Positions 54,322 to 64,000 of a stretch of 64,000 nucleotides of DNA are shown here, one piece after another. The notes under the pieces were generated by a model. That model was not told the origin of the DNA, did no database searches, and saw only the letters and a list, made by a program, of their open reading frames with translations. The DNA lies in the NCBI RefSeq assembly GCF_000004075.3, contig NC_026658.2, positions 26,214,075-26,278,074 of the forward strand, given 5' to 3'. Positions within the stretch are counted from its first letter, which is position 1. The number at the start of each line of letters is the position of its first letter. The translations under genes were made by a program, and so were the position numbers. Origin of the DNA: Cucumis sativus. Lineage: Eukaryota; Streptophyta; Magnoliopsida; Cucurbitales; Cucurbitaceae.

Positions 54322-55631
54322 GTTTGCTGTATAAAATAGGGATTAGCTTGCAGTTTTGCTATTAATACACACCACGAAGTTAGTTATTGAGGGGCCCTAT
54401 TGTATAGTATGAATGCGTGCAGACTTGTTTCATTAGTTCATCCAGTTGTGAATCCACGGATTTCTGTTGGAGACAAACTTATAAAGACTAAACTTGGTTG
54501 AATTGGAGGAATATAATAGCTTCTTGGTAATAATATTATTGTTTAGTCGGATGCTGCCTCTTGCCTTGTCGCATTCAATAGATATCTGAAATCAAGATTT
54601 CAGAGATTATTATATCTCCGAAGGTTTGAACTCCTACTCCTACTTATTTTGATGAGGGGTTTCTTAAAATTAGTGCGTATATGTGATGTGATTTGAAACT
54701 CTTATAATTAGAATTATTTGACCCTGTTTATTCAACGATAGGATGGGCTCGTCTGCCCAATTATGGTACCAAAACTGTAGCTTTTGTGTTATTATGTTTA
54801 TTTTAACTAAAATTCTTAGACAATGTAGATTCAATATTATACATAGATGTAGTGCAGTCCGTCTCTAAGGGTTGGGCTTAAGCTGCTTGGTTGAACTATA
54901 CATTTATGAATGTTTGGCCAATCATATTATTTTAATAACTTCCTCCAATGACCTATAGGTTCTAATTTTAAAACTTCAATAGTTCATTTTTACCTCCCTC
55001 GGTTATATTTTCTCAGATTCAATTCATGTATTTTTATTAAGTAATGGGTTAACTTTTTTTTCTTCCTACACCATTTTGTTTATTGTTGCGTTTGCCCTTC
55101 TTTTAGCTAACCCCCCTTTCTCAATCCCAAAAATTCATTTTCCCAAATATGCACAAAAATTTCTATGATGTTTACTTGGAAGTTCTTGCTGGCCACCTAT
55201 TTTGAAATATATATTTTGTTTTTCCATTAAATTTCATCATATTGTAGGGATTTATTGATATTGTATCACGTTCTAAATTATTGGGAAGCGTAATCTAAAG
55301 ATGATGAGATGTGATTGATACTTCCTCTCTCAAAGTGACAAATGTAATAGGGAACAATTGCTGCCCTGACATTTAAGATACAAAACAGTTAACAAAAAAG
55401 AAATTCAGCTAGGTGAGGAGAGTCAGTCTTAGAAAAGTAATCAAATATAGAATGATTTTAGGGGATTTATTGGAATTCTTTAGTTAAATACAAAATGAAC
55501 TATGCAATTCCTCCTGTTTTCCTACTCAACACATATACTCTCTTAAGCTTACTTGTTATATAGAACACAATAAATATGAACACAATAAACAAACACAATC
55601 TCCGGCATGCAGTGGAAGGAAACTGGTTGTT
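54322..55631. other. 3' flanks of convergent MCD1 and PMI1
   Basis: AT-rich DNA with the end of the MCD1 transcript and the PMI1 3' UTR. No gene is seen. Confidence 0.65.
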
Positions 55632-58232
55632 CTAATTAGCGAACTTAACATCTGGGTTTCGTATTGGTTTGAGCCACATGTCTGCCATTACTCTGGACGA
55701 TAAGCTCCACAACATATCTGGTCCCTTTGATACCAAATGTCTTCCTTTCTTCGCTGCCTTCCCAATCCCGTACGCCACCAGCCACTGCATCGCCGTTAGC
55801 CTCTGTTTTTCACTATCCCATGCGTTTCTCTTCCCTCCGCCCCTCACCTTCAACCCTCCCACATGCAAGCTCGTCACCTTGAATCTTCTTTCCTCTTCGT
55901 ATTTGCTTGTTTTCTCTTCCATTTCTACTTCTGTTGCATGGATCAGACCCACCACTGGACCTCCCACTGATTCGTATCTCCTTAATGGGTCTCTTAGCTG
56001 CACCACCACCCCCACTGTCACCCCTTCTTCTTCCTTTTTGCTTCCGTACCCACTGAAGTTCAATTTCTTCATCCAATCTTCAAATGGAATTGCTGTGTCC
56101 AATGGGTGGAATTGATTTTGATCTTTTCCCCCAGTTTTCACATTCAGAGCAGAGACGTCGAATGGGGCTTCTTCCTCCGCCATTTCGGCCTGGATTTTCA
56201 AAGCTTCTACGCTCATTTCTTCCAGCTTCTGCATTGAAAATGCTAGAATCTCTTCAATGGTCAGAGGGATTTCGTTCAAGTTCCAAATTCCTGTCGAAAT
56301 CCTCTCTTTCCTTCCTGTGCTCAATGCGGTCGCCATTGCTTTTACAGCAGCAATGGCGCGCGCGGCCGTGGAGCTTGCTCCTTCTTTGTTTCTTCCGTGA
56401 ATGATTGCTGAGGCGATTCCTTCAAATGCAATTTGTTCTGCTGTTTTCCCCATGAGTTCATCTGAAGACATTAATGCTACTACTTTTGAGCTCAGTTCCT
56501 CTACTCCACTGCAAGCCATTCTTTGAAACAATTCAAACCCACTCAGCGACTGTGTGGAGCCTAAAATGAATGGTTTCGATATCTGCATCGCCAGTTTTGG
56601 AATGTCCTTCCTTGAAACTTGGGTGTTTAGTGGATTCATGGCGGCTAAGTAGCCTCCATCTCTGGTTTGAACTACGCAGCCTAACCCCTTCCCAAGATCT
56701 GAAATGTATGATTTGGATTCGGCCTGCGAAGAGTCCTCTGTTTCTTCGAGTTGGAGAGGAGGAATTTCAGGGTAACTTAGTTTGCTGTTATTGTTGAATG
56801 AGGCAGTACCATCTTCTTCCTCGAGCATTTGAAGAAATTCTCTCGTTACGTTTTCTTCATCGGCATCAAGTCTCTGCGAATCGGATTCTTCATCGTTTTT
56901 CCCAACGTTTTCATTTTCCATCATTGACTCCAGAGCTTTGATTTGTTGTGCAATCGAATCGAGCTCTGATAATCGATTCAAATGAGCTTGATCGAGTACA
57001 ACCTCCTTGACTACCTCGCTTGAAGTCGACTTTTCTTCCACTGATTTTTCGGATTCTTCTTTTTCAACTTCTTCCTCTTTGTCCTGAATCTCTACTCCTT
57101 TGTCCACAACATCGAAGTCTGGAAGATCGAGATCTTCAATCTTTGGTTCTTCGGATTTTTGAATAGACGGCGAGGTTGACGGTACTGGTGCTGGTTCATC
57201 TAAGTTGAGGTCATCCATTCCTGGAAGATCCGTCGAAGCTCTTGTTTGAGATGGAGTCCAAGCTTCACTTTGACTGGTTAATCTCGGACTAAGAACACTG
57301 AACGAGGTCTTCGATTGCTTTCTGCCGAAATTTTTTCCCGATTTCGATTCCTTTGACTGTGCTTGATTGTAAATTCCAATACCTCCGTCTTTCTCCATAA
57401 TCTGAAATCCTAATTTGACTACTAGTTCTCCCGCTTTGGCCTTTCCCGCCAGATTGAAGCTAAAGTCCCACTGTCGAATTCGCGTTCCTTCGTAACTCTT
57501 CTCTATGGATTCTTCAATCAGTTTACTCAAATCCACTGGACTTCTCCCGAAATCAAGTTCTTGAGCATCTACAGCAAAAGCATAAATCCAAAACGGACGA
57601 GGCTCGAACTTCATAGGCTTTCCGTTTCCAGGAGTGCAATAAACATGGCATTTGAGGAACAACGTCTCTTCGAAATCCGCTGCGCCTTGCGAAACTCTTG
57701 ACGGCATTGTGTTGACAGCTCCATCTTTGGTTTCTTTCTTCCTCACACAAACTGAAAGTCGAAGCCCATTCATGGAGGCGGGAAGTCCCTGAACGGTGAC
57801 AACTTCAACAGAGAACAAGCAACTCATCTTCTGCATTCCGATGTGGGTTAGAGCTCGAATCGGCTTCCAATTCCAAATCCCCTTCTTCTCCGGCGTCGCA
57901 TCATCCAACTTTCTCGGCTCCGGCTGACTCGAAGATAACCTATTTCGTTCCGTTTGCAATTTATCCTCATCGTCGAGCTTGGGACGAGAACGCCACGGCG
58001 ACAGAGACATCCGTCGCGACCTCGGCTTGTTGAATTTATCATCAGTTTTGACGATACCCACATCTTCAGCAGAGGGAATAGAAGGAAGAGAGCTCCGAGG
58101 AAGAGCAAGCGAGGCGGTTCTCCGAGTAGTGGAGATATGGGTTTGGTAGAGAGATTGGCTCAGAGCCTCGAGCTCATCGAGAAGCTGGGTATTGGAATCC
58201 CTTCTTTGTGTCGTGTTCTGATCAGTAGCCAT
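55632..58232 (-). CDS. PMI1: PLASTID MOVEMENT IMPAIRED 1 (PMI1), NT-C2 domain protein
   Basis: A single intronless frame of 866 residues from the ATG at 58232 (MATDQNTTQRRDSN). PMI1 (At1g42550, about 843 residues) is a plasma-membrane-associated protein needed for chloroplast and nuclear photorelocation through chloroplast-actin filaments, and affects ABA and Ca2+ responses. After a Ser/Arg-rich start comes the NT-type C2 domain (about residues 120-270; GLPASMNGLRLSVCVRKKE, RQWDFSFNLAGKAKAGELV). An acidic, Glu/Lys-rich middle and the conserved C-terminal region follow (LGKGLGCVVQTRDGGYLAAM, then AFEGIASAIIHGRNKEGASS, near residues 525-640). The frame remains open for 77 codons upstream to an ATG at 58463, but that part is hydrophobic and unlike PMI1, so it is treated as 5' UTR. 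Divergent from the LEA gene, 505 bases away. Confidence 0.96.
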   Translation of the reverse strand: MATDQNTTQRRDSNTQLLDELEALSQSLYQTHISTTRRTASLALPRSSLPSIPSAEDVGIVKTDDKFNKPRSRRMSLSPWRSRPKLDDEDKLQTERNRLSSSQPEPRKLDDATPEKKGIWNWKPIRALTHIGMQKMSCLFSVEVVTVQGLPASMNGLRLSVCVRKKETKDGAVNTMPSRVSQGAADFEETLFLKCHVYCTPGNGKPMKFEPRPFWIYAFAVDAQELDFGRSPVDLSKLIEESIEKSYEGTRIRQWDFSFNLAGKAKAGELVVKLGFQIMEKDGGIGIYNQAQSKESKSGKNFGRKQSKTSFSVLSPRLTSQSEAWTPSQTRASTDLPGMDDLNLDEPAPVPSTSPSIQKSEEPKIEDLDLPDFDVVDKGVEIQDKEEEVEKEESEKSVEEKSTSSEVVKEVVLDQAHLNRLSELDSIAQQIKALESMMENENVGKNDEESDSQRLDADEENVTREFLQMLEEEDGTASFNNNSKLSYPEIPPLQLEETEDSSQAESKSYISDLGKGLGCVVQTRDGGYLAAMNPLNTQVSRKDIPKLAMQISKPFILGSTQSLSGFELFQRMACSGVEELSSKVVALMSSDELMGKTAEQIAFEGIASAIIHGRNKEGASSTAARAIAAVKAMATALSTGRKERISTGIWNLNEIPLTIEEILAFSMQKLEEMSVEALKIQAEMAEEEAPFDVSALNVKTGGKDQNQFHPLDTAIPFEDWMKKLNFSGYGSKKEEEGVTVGVVVQLRDPLRRYESVGGPVVGLIHATEVEMEEKTSKYEEERRFKVTSLHVGGLKVRGGGKRNAWDSEKQRLTAMQWLVAYGIGKAAKKGRHLVSKGPDMLWSLSSRVMADMWLKPIRNPDVKFAN

Positions 58233-58737
58233 TGATGAAGTTGGAGCCAAAATTGTTGCAGAGGAAAGAAGAAGAGAAACAGATAAGAGAAGAAGTGGGC
58301 ACAGAGCATTGGGGGATGAGAGAATATGTGGTGGGGAAACTTGCAGAGACGATAAGTAATAGAAAGCAGTGGGTGGAGGATGGAGAGCCAGCCATTTTTG
58401 TCTGGGCACAAAAGCTTCATCGTTATGTAATGCATATACACAGAAACAGACAACCACCGCCACGAAGCTTCTTCTTGGGTCCCCTCTGCATTAATTGATC
58501 AGTAACTTTCAATCCTCAACTGTGACTTTGTAATTTACAACATACATGAATTTTACATAATATGATTATGATTTCTTTTTTAAGTTTTATGGTTTGCGAT
58601 TGTGGGGCTCAGAGGAGAGAGCGGGTCAAGAGGGAGCTGAACTTTTGGAAACACATGGACATAATTGGTTCCTTTATTTGAGGATTGTATGCATAAGTAA
58701 GAGGTGAAAAAACAGAGTCTGTTCAAAGAGGGAAAAA
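58233..58737. promoter_or_regulatory. Divergent promoter region, PMI1 and LEA18-like
   Basis: 505 bases between start codons serve both leaders and promoters. The PMI1 side is open in frame for 77 codons. No clear ABRE was found on the LEA side despite the usual ABA and drying response of that family. Confidence 0.5.
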
Positions 58738-59013
58738 ATGTCGAACATGGAAGAGCAAGGACAGCACCAAATGATGGGGAAGATGGAAGAGAAGGCCCCG
58801 GTGGAAGATTTGCTGCCATTAGAGAGCAGTCCGTACGTGAAATATAAAGACTTGGAAGAGTATAAAAGGAAAGGGTATGGGGTGGAGGGGCATCTTGTGC
58901 CCAAGCCTAATCAGGGCGGCGGCACCGATGCACCCACCTTGTCCGGCAGCGGCTTACCGGAGGTGCAGCCTACCACCATTGATATCGTTACCAAACAAGG
59001 CCTTATTCGTTGA
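58738..59013 (+). CDS. Late embryogenesis abundant protein, LEA18/LEA_6 group
   Basis: An intronless frame of 91 residues with a purine-rich context before the ATG. LEA18-type proteins (for example bean PvLEA18) are small, hydrophilic and disordered, and accumulate in drying seeds and stressed tissues. The family signature is clear: LPLESSPYVKYKDLEEYKRK, then GYGVEGHLVPKPNQGGG, then DAPTLSGSGLP. Met and charged residues dominate the first 30 positions. Residues 85-91 (TKQGLIR) form a short variable end. The alternative ATG three codons downstream (MEEQGQ) cannot be excluded as start. Confidence 0.87.
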   Translation: MSNMEEQGQHQMMGKMEEKAPVEDLLPLESSPYVKYKDLEEYKRKGYGVEGHLVPKPNQGGGTDAPTLSGSGLPEVQPTTIDIVTKQGLIR

Positions 59014-60336
59014 TCTCTCCATCATCCAATGTTGTTTACCGTTTCTCTTTGTTTAAATGTAATCTAAATTTGATCTCATTTTTGCCATTTTTCTTCTCAA
59101 GGACAAGGTGGCTGCAACAGAAACCCAATCTTGTTCTTGTAGGATAGCAATTGTTTCAAATGTTATATTGAAATTATCACATTTTTCTTCATGCATCCTA
59201 TTGAGCTTCCAAGTTTTTGAAATGGATTATTTCATTTATCGATTAGAAATTTTTGGAAAATGGCCCATTGCCAGCACTATATTTCTCTAATATGACCTTT
59301 TTCATGAATACCTCCAAGGCAAGTTCTTGATTTTTCCTTTAAAAAATGTCATATTGATAGTTGATATGCACATTTTGTTCATTTGACAATGACCAATTAT
59401 GATCCCAACTCACTTTTTAAACCACGTGCTTCAAATATATTATGTTTAATTTTTATAATTTGAGTCTTAATTTTTATGTTAAGAATAATTTATGAACAAA
59501 ACTTGAGAAAATTAATGGACAGACATTTTCTTAAATTCATTATCAATATTGGTACACTTTTTCTTTGAAAAATTTCACTAAAAATGGTTTTCTTATCAAC
59601 CAAAGTTCAACATATGTACATGTGGATTTAGTATAGGCCCAGGGCCGAGCCCCTTCAACTTTATTGTCTTTATATAATATGTATAAACAAAATTAATAAT
59701 TTTTTAATATTTGTAGACAGTTTAGTGATAACTATGTTTGTTAGTCCCTCTTCCAATTAGAGTTCAAGTCTTACTTGTTTAATTTTTTTTAGTTACAACA
59801 AAATGGATATGCCACTGAACACATGTACGTTTTCTTCCTTCGTTTGGTGATAACCAATGATGATCCAACTCTTCTTTCTAGCCAAATGCTTCAACTTTTT
59901 GGAGTTTTAGATTCTCGAGGACCTATGTTACCACTAGGTTATGGCATTACATTCTTAGATTTTTGTGATAAAAAATAATCCCCAAACAATACATTTTGAA
60001 AAGAAAATGAAAAAGAAAAAAATCCTAACTTTTTTAAAAAAATTCACTAAGTATATCCATTTTAAACAAAACATGAGTATATTTTAGTTGTTGTTTTAAA
60101 TTATAGTTGATAGACTTGTATGGTCTATCACATATTTACAACATGGTCTATCGGTGATAGACTTCTATTATCGATAGAATTTGACAAATTTTGATATATT
60201 TGTAAACTTTTTAAAATATTGCTATATACTTAATTATTTTGAATCTAATTGATAAATTTGTAATTACCTCGTATTAAAATTTTAAAAAATATAAATCGGA
60301 GCAAAAAGGGCCCGATTCTTTACCGCCTTCATCTTA
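59014..60336. other. AT-rich intergenic region with interspersed repeat
   Basis: LEA 3' UTR, then AT-rich DNA without a supported gene, then the interspersed repeat copy B at 60100-60255 just before the promoter of the miniprotein gene. Confidence 0.6.
60100..60255 (+). repeat. Interspersed hairpin-rich AT repeat, copy B
   Basis: It contains nested imperfect palindromes (GTCTATCGGTGATAGAC, TTCTATTATCGATAGAA) followed by the conserved AT-rich arm shared in reverse with 49150-49285. Earlier part-copies of the TATC/GATA unit lie at about 60105-60130. Confidence 0.75.
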
Positions 60337-60418
60337 TGGGCCAAAAACTCCAAGAAAACTTAAGGCCCGATATTGAGCGTCAAATGGGCCTTAACGGTAT
60401 GAGCTGGCGGCATATAAA
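60337..60418 (+). promoter_or_regulatory. Promoter of the miniprotein gene: two site II motifs and a TATA box
   Basis: TGGGCC occurs at 60337-60342 and 60385-60390, and TATAAA at 60413-60418, 67 bases before the ATG at 60485. Site II pairs mark many nuclear genes for mitochondrial and other housekeeping proteins. Confidence 0.55.
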
Positions 60419-60484
60419 GTGTAATGGAGCAACTTCCCAACTGGACTTTTTACATCAATTCGTGTTGGAAGCAGAAGAGGAATA

Positions 60485-60640
60485 ATGGCGCTGATGAAAG
60501 GAGAACCCCTGTTGAGGAAGCTCGCCGTGTTCGCTGGGTACATCGTTCTTCCGGGAGCCATGGCCGCTGCTCTCATTTACTCTCCTCCCGATTACATCTA
60601 CTCCAAGAAAAACGAGAAAGACGATAAGTCTTCCAAATAG
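60485..60640 (+). CDS. 51-residue single-span membrane miniprotein, unknown function
   Basis: A short intronless frame opening MALMKGEPLLRKLAVFAGY. I do not recognise the family. Residues about 10-33 (KLAVFAGYIVLPGAMAAALI) are hydrophobic enough for one membrane span. A conserved-looking YSPPDYIYSKK segment follows, then a charged tail ending DDKSSK. Small proteins of this shape are typical of accessory subunits of mitochondrial inner-membrane complexes, and the site II motifs upstream agree with that; both points are inference. Evidence for a real gene is its codon structure, a proper promoter with TATA box, and a poly(A)-like end near 61660. A 3' UTR intron between about 60668 and 61528 (acceptor TTTGATGCAG) is possible. 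Confidence 0.65.
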   Translation: MALMKGEPLLRKLAVFAGYIVLPGAMAAALIYSPPDYIYSKKNEKDDKSSK

Positions 60641-63468
60641 GACTCTTTCCCCTTCTTTCACCGAATGGTTCGTCTCATCTTACTCCAGTAGGGTTACTGT
60701 TTTACATTTCATTCTTATTCTAAAATGTTGATAGACGATCTTATCTAAATGTTGCATATTGAATGTTGATCTTATCTTGAATGAATGCTCGTTGTGGTTG
60801 CAATCAGCAATTGCACATTATGTTTCCTGTATCTGATAATCATCGATTACAAAATGGATAGTGGTTATATCTGATGGATTTATACCTGTATTTTCCTGAT
60901 TTTGCTTAGTTTAGAAACTCGAGCGTACACTTTCCTCGTCGTTGTGATTGGGGCTTGTACAAAGCGTATTGAACTTGTCTCTTCATTTATTCCCCTTCTT
61001 CGGTTAACTTCTAGTTGATCTTTTCTTGATAATTCTGATTTGACTTCGCGTGAATTTAGACCGAATAGACTAGCTTTCGAAGGAATGAAAGCAGTAGGCT
61101 CTATAGATCCAATTTGCATCTGTTGCTTGAACAAACTAGGTTTAAGAGTGTTTATCTTTTCGTAGGATCATCATCTAGATGACCAGCCATGTAATGGGCC
61201 ATATTAGTAGTTGATTATGCATTTATTGCTTGAACGTAAGGTTTCTTATTCTTGATAATAATCCACCCAACACGCGGAAAATTGCATGAACACTAGCCAT
61301 CTATCCCCCGTGGGGTTTAAAGGCTGACTATCTGTGCTGCACGATAATTTCTGGATACCTTTTTTCTCGACATATGGATTTCAGAATAAGGCTTGAATTT
61401 TCAGAAACAAGTATTTGGGAATCACGCTGAATACTATATGTACATTATAAGCTTTGGTATTTGTTCTTTTATCTCCAACGCAATAAGTTGGAATTGGACT
61501 TGATTTTCTGTTTTCTTTTGATGCAGGATCGTCTGATCATGTAGGCTTGCATTTGCAGTGTTGTATTTCTCTTATGTTGATAATGGTGTGTACTGGACTT
61601 ATTGTCATGTCTCAATAACTAGTCATTTGTCTTACTTTTGAGGCTTCGCCTTTGGAGAAATAATAAACTTTTTCCCTCTTCTTTTTCTCTTTATGTTTTT
61701 TGAAGAAATTCTATGAGATAATACATATCATTTGAAGTAGAGACTGAACCATGGAAGTGGGAACTTTATGGGATACATTACTCTAAATTTCATATGCTTA
61801 TATGAAAATTTGAACAGTTATAAAATGCGGGAAATGAAGAATCCCCACGACCACACAAACCATACATATTTATTCACAGTTCACACAGTCCTAAAGTACT
61901 AACCCTTTGGTTCTGCCCACTGTCGAATTGAAATCAAAATTTCCACTTTTAGGTGACTTGGAGTGTTGACAATGACAGAGGATAAAGATGCTTCATGGAG
62001 AGATTATCATAGCAAATAATTAAAAAGCCACTCCCAACTGGGTTGACTGTTGAGTGTGTTAATAACAGGGAAAGAAGATACTTTGGAGCAGACCGAGTAA
62101 TTGCTATTAAGTTATAATTTTAGTAGATGATTACCAAGCTTGGCTTGTGTTCGATTTAAGTTTTTTAAAAAAATTAAATGCTTTTGTTGCAATTGCCATC
62201 ATTTCTGTTAAAGTTTCAAGACTCACATCATTATTTTACAGCTTTACAGTGGGAGAGCTCGCTGCTGACAAGTGGTTTACGGTAGAAATATTTTCAAAAT
62301 TTTAAACAAACAAACAGTAATTGTTAGTGTTATTTTATCAAGTATTGGGTGACAGTAACTCTCCATTGCTCTCAATATTTGGTGTGACATAAAGTATAGG
62401 GAAGTTAAAAGAAGTTGTTGAAAATGACAATTTCAGAGGAGTAGTTTATCTAACTCTTGCGACTCCAGCACTTCAACCCAACCATAACCATAACTGGTTA
62501 TGCATGGATTTGGGGATCTAGTTTCAAAGTTTCAACCTCAGTGTGAGGATGGAAATGTTATGAAGTTAAGAATTGTATGCAATGATTGAGGGGAGGAAGG
62601 GATTGGGGATGGGAAGAAGAGGATAATGGATTACACTGCAAACTGTGTCAGGTATTATTGTGGCGGAATAACTCTGTTTTTTATGAATGGAGGTGGGATG
62701 GGGTTGTGGTTGTGGTTGGAGACAAAAACAACAAAGGAGGATTTGGGGTCCTTTGGTTCACAGTTGATTCAAGATTTTAGAATCCAAATATGATTTTGAT
62801 GGCCCCATCCCCGTACTCGTTTTATTTTGTCATTACCCAATGCTGCGGAGTAGATATGTCTGTTCTCTGATATAATACTAATAATTTTTAGAGGCTACTT
62901 TTCTGTGCCACACTCGTGATTCGGATTCATCAACACACTCTTCCTTTTTTTTTTTTTTCTTTCTTTTCTTTGCTAAATGATGGTTGTCTCCAAACATATT
63001 CCCCACCCAATAATATAACAAATCCTCCAATTCCCACACAATACACATAACACTCAACCCTTCCAATACCTAATCCAATTGCATTGCAGGTGACATCAAA
63101 TTTGAATCTCATCCATGGTGTCAAATCCAGCTAAACCTGCTCTCACCTAATTTCACCCCATCAACAGATTCTCAATCTAGAGTGACCATAACCATAACTA
63201 CGTTCTTCTTACATATTTGGTAGCCCTCTTAAATATACATTACAATTCACGTGGACAGGTGTTTTCTTTTTCCAATTGTGCTCAAGGGTTACGTAGAGAA
63301 GTGGACAATGAGATTTAAGCTTTTTAGCTAGAGAAATGGAAATCATTGATTTTAAAGAAACATTTGGTACATACAAGATTACAGATACAGATCGGACGTT
63401 ACCCTACAGACGCTTACTAAAGAAGAAAAAAAAAAAGAAAAAAAAAAAGGAAAAAGGAAAAGAGATGT
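60641..63468. other. Intergenic region right of the miniprotein gene
   Basis: It contains the miniprotein 3' UTR (probably to about 61680), then 1.8 kb of AT-rich DNA without a supported gene, and the 3' UTR of the minus-strand gene at the right edge. Homopolymer A/T tracts lie near 62946-62965 and 63425-63460. Confidence 0.6.
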
Positions 63469-63999
63469 TTAAGCATCTAAAGGCCAAGAATCTCCATGGG
63501 CATGGAGGATGTTGATGTGAGGATCTAACAAAGTTTGATAGGCGGGCCTGTTGAAGGAGATTGAAGTTGATGTGTCATGAAGAGACACGTGGGCAGGCAG
63601 GGGTGGTGGTGAATTGCATTCTGTTTCAAAAAACAAGGGATGTTGATGGTAAGAACAAGGAGAGGCATTTGGCACCATCATCTTCTTGATATCCATCAAG
63701 TTTGAGTTGGCCTCTGCCTCAGCGGGATCGAAATTATGGGTTGTAAAGCTGGATGAGTCCGCTGCTTTGTTGAACTGTTGTTGCTGATGCTGCTGCTGCT
63801 GCTGCTTTAGTAGTACTGTGGAATCTTGATGTGAGAGGAGAGACTTGAAGAGAATGGATGGCGACGGAGCATACAACATGTTGTTGTTGTTGTTGGCAGC
63901 ATTCGTAATAATGGGGTTGATAGAGATAGAGGATTTGTGTAGCTGCTCGCTCGAGGAAAGGAGGTTGGATTGGGACATTACTGAGCTCATAAACCTCTT
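63469..63999 (-). CDS. C-terminal part of an Asn/Gln-rich protein, 5' end outside the window
   Basis: The frame is open to the window edge, and the 177 visible residues end at a stop at 63469. The sequence is low in charge and rich in Ser, Asn, Gln and His, with an NNNNN run, a Gln/His tract (KQQQQQHQQQQ) and a Pro-rich patch (NSPPPLPAHV), and it ends HGDSWPLDA. Such composition is typical of the activation regions of plant transcription factors, but no DNA-binding domain is in view and I cannot name the family. The first Met in the frame (63990) is probably internal, since KRF codes on to the edge. Confidence 0.6.
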   Translation of the reverse strand, partial: KRFMSSVMSQSNLLSSSEQLHKSSISINPIITNAANNNNNMLYAPSPSILFKSLLSHQDSTVLLKQQQQQHQQQQFNKAADSSSFTTHNFDPAEAEANSNLMDIKKMMVPNASPCSYHQHPLFFETECNSPPPLPAHVSLHDTSTSISFNRPAYQTLLDPHINILHAHGDSWPLDA

Positions 64000-64000
64000 C

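Noticed and set aside
55669-56404. Several frames antisense to PMI1
   Set aside because: They are shadows of the long PMI1 coding frame, with biased composition only.
62586-62780. 64-codon frame starting MRGGRDWGWEEED
   Set aside because: It is purine-rich with biased composition and has no promoter, motif or splice context.

Overview
The window is nuclear DNA of a flowering plant, very probably a eudicot and tentatively a cucurbit (Cucumis-like). It is AT-rich between genes. Genes are split by GT-AG introns, and they match plant-specific families: pentatricopeptide repeat protein, GLR3 glutamate receptor, chloroplast GAPDH-B, PMI1, MCD1, ATL RING protein and LEA18. The cucurbit call is weaker: it rests on recollection of an interspersed repeat rich in TATC/GATA hairpins (49150-49285 and 60100-60255) and of LINE fragments. 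No organelle, bacterial, viral or CRISPR signal was found. I reconstructed exon-intron models by joining open frames at splice sites and checking that the phases agree; they are not confirmed by transcripts.

Layout from left to right: a P-class PPR protein (+, 1.1-2.8 kb); a 13-exon AtEH1/Pan1-type endocytic adaptor of the TPLATE complex (+, 5.1-15.5 kb) with LINE debris in its introns; a CCDC115/Vma22-like V-ATPase assembly factor (-, 16.1-17.9 kb) head-to-head with a canopy-family ER protein (+, 18.2-21.3 kb); a PP2C phosphatase of the PP2CG1 type (-, 22.5-25.7 kb); a GLR3.3-like receptor channel (+, 30.0-33.8 kb) tail-to-tail with GAPB (-, 34.5-36.8 kb); a plastid inner-envelope protein (-, 38.3-41.5 kb) head-to-head with a lumenal FKBP (+, 42.2-44.6 kb); an ATL80-like RING-H2 ligase (+, 46.9-47.5 kb); tRNA-Trp(CCA) (-, 50.75 kb) divergent from MCD1 (+, 51.0-54.2 kb); PMI1 (-, 55.6-58.2 kb) divergent from an LEA18-like protein (+, 58.7-59.0 kb); a 51-residue membrane miniprotein (+, 60.5 kb); and the 3' end of an Asn/Gln-rich protein that runs off the right edge (-, 63.5-64.0 kb).

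The genes do not form one pathway. Several concern the chloroplast: GAPB (Calvin cycle), the inner-envelope protein, the lumenal FKBP, MCD1 (division-site placement) and PMI1 (light-driven chloroplast movement). From memory, the Arabidopsis counterparts fall in two chromosome-1 neighbourhoods (about At1g20760-At1g20830 and At1g42480-At1g42970). The window therefore looks like an unfractionated ancestral block whose two Arabidopsis descendants kept different genes. I found no convincing new biological system. The items most worth a second look are two predicted GC-AG introns in neighbouring genes, clusters of TGGGCY site II motifs in three promoters, an in-frame minisatellite in the endocytic adaptor, microsatellites placed where they could affect splicing or translation, and the miniprotein.
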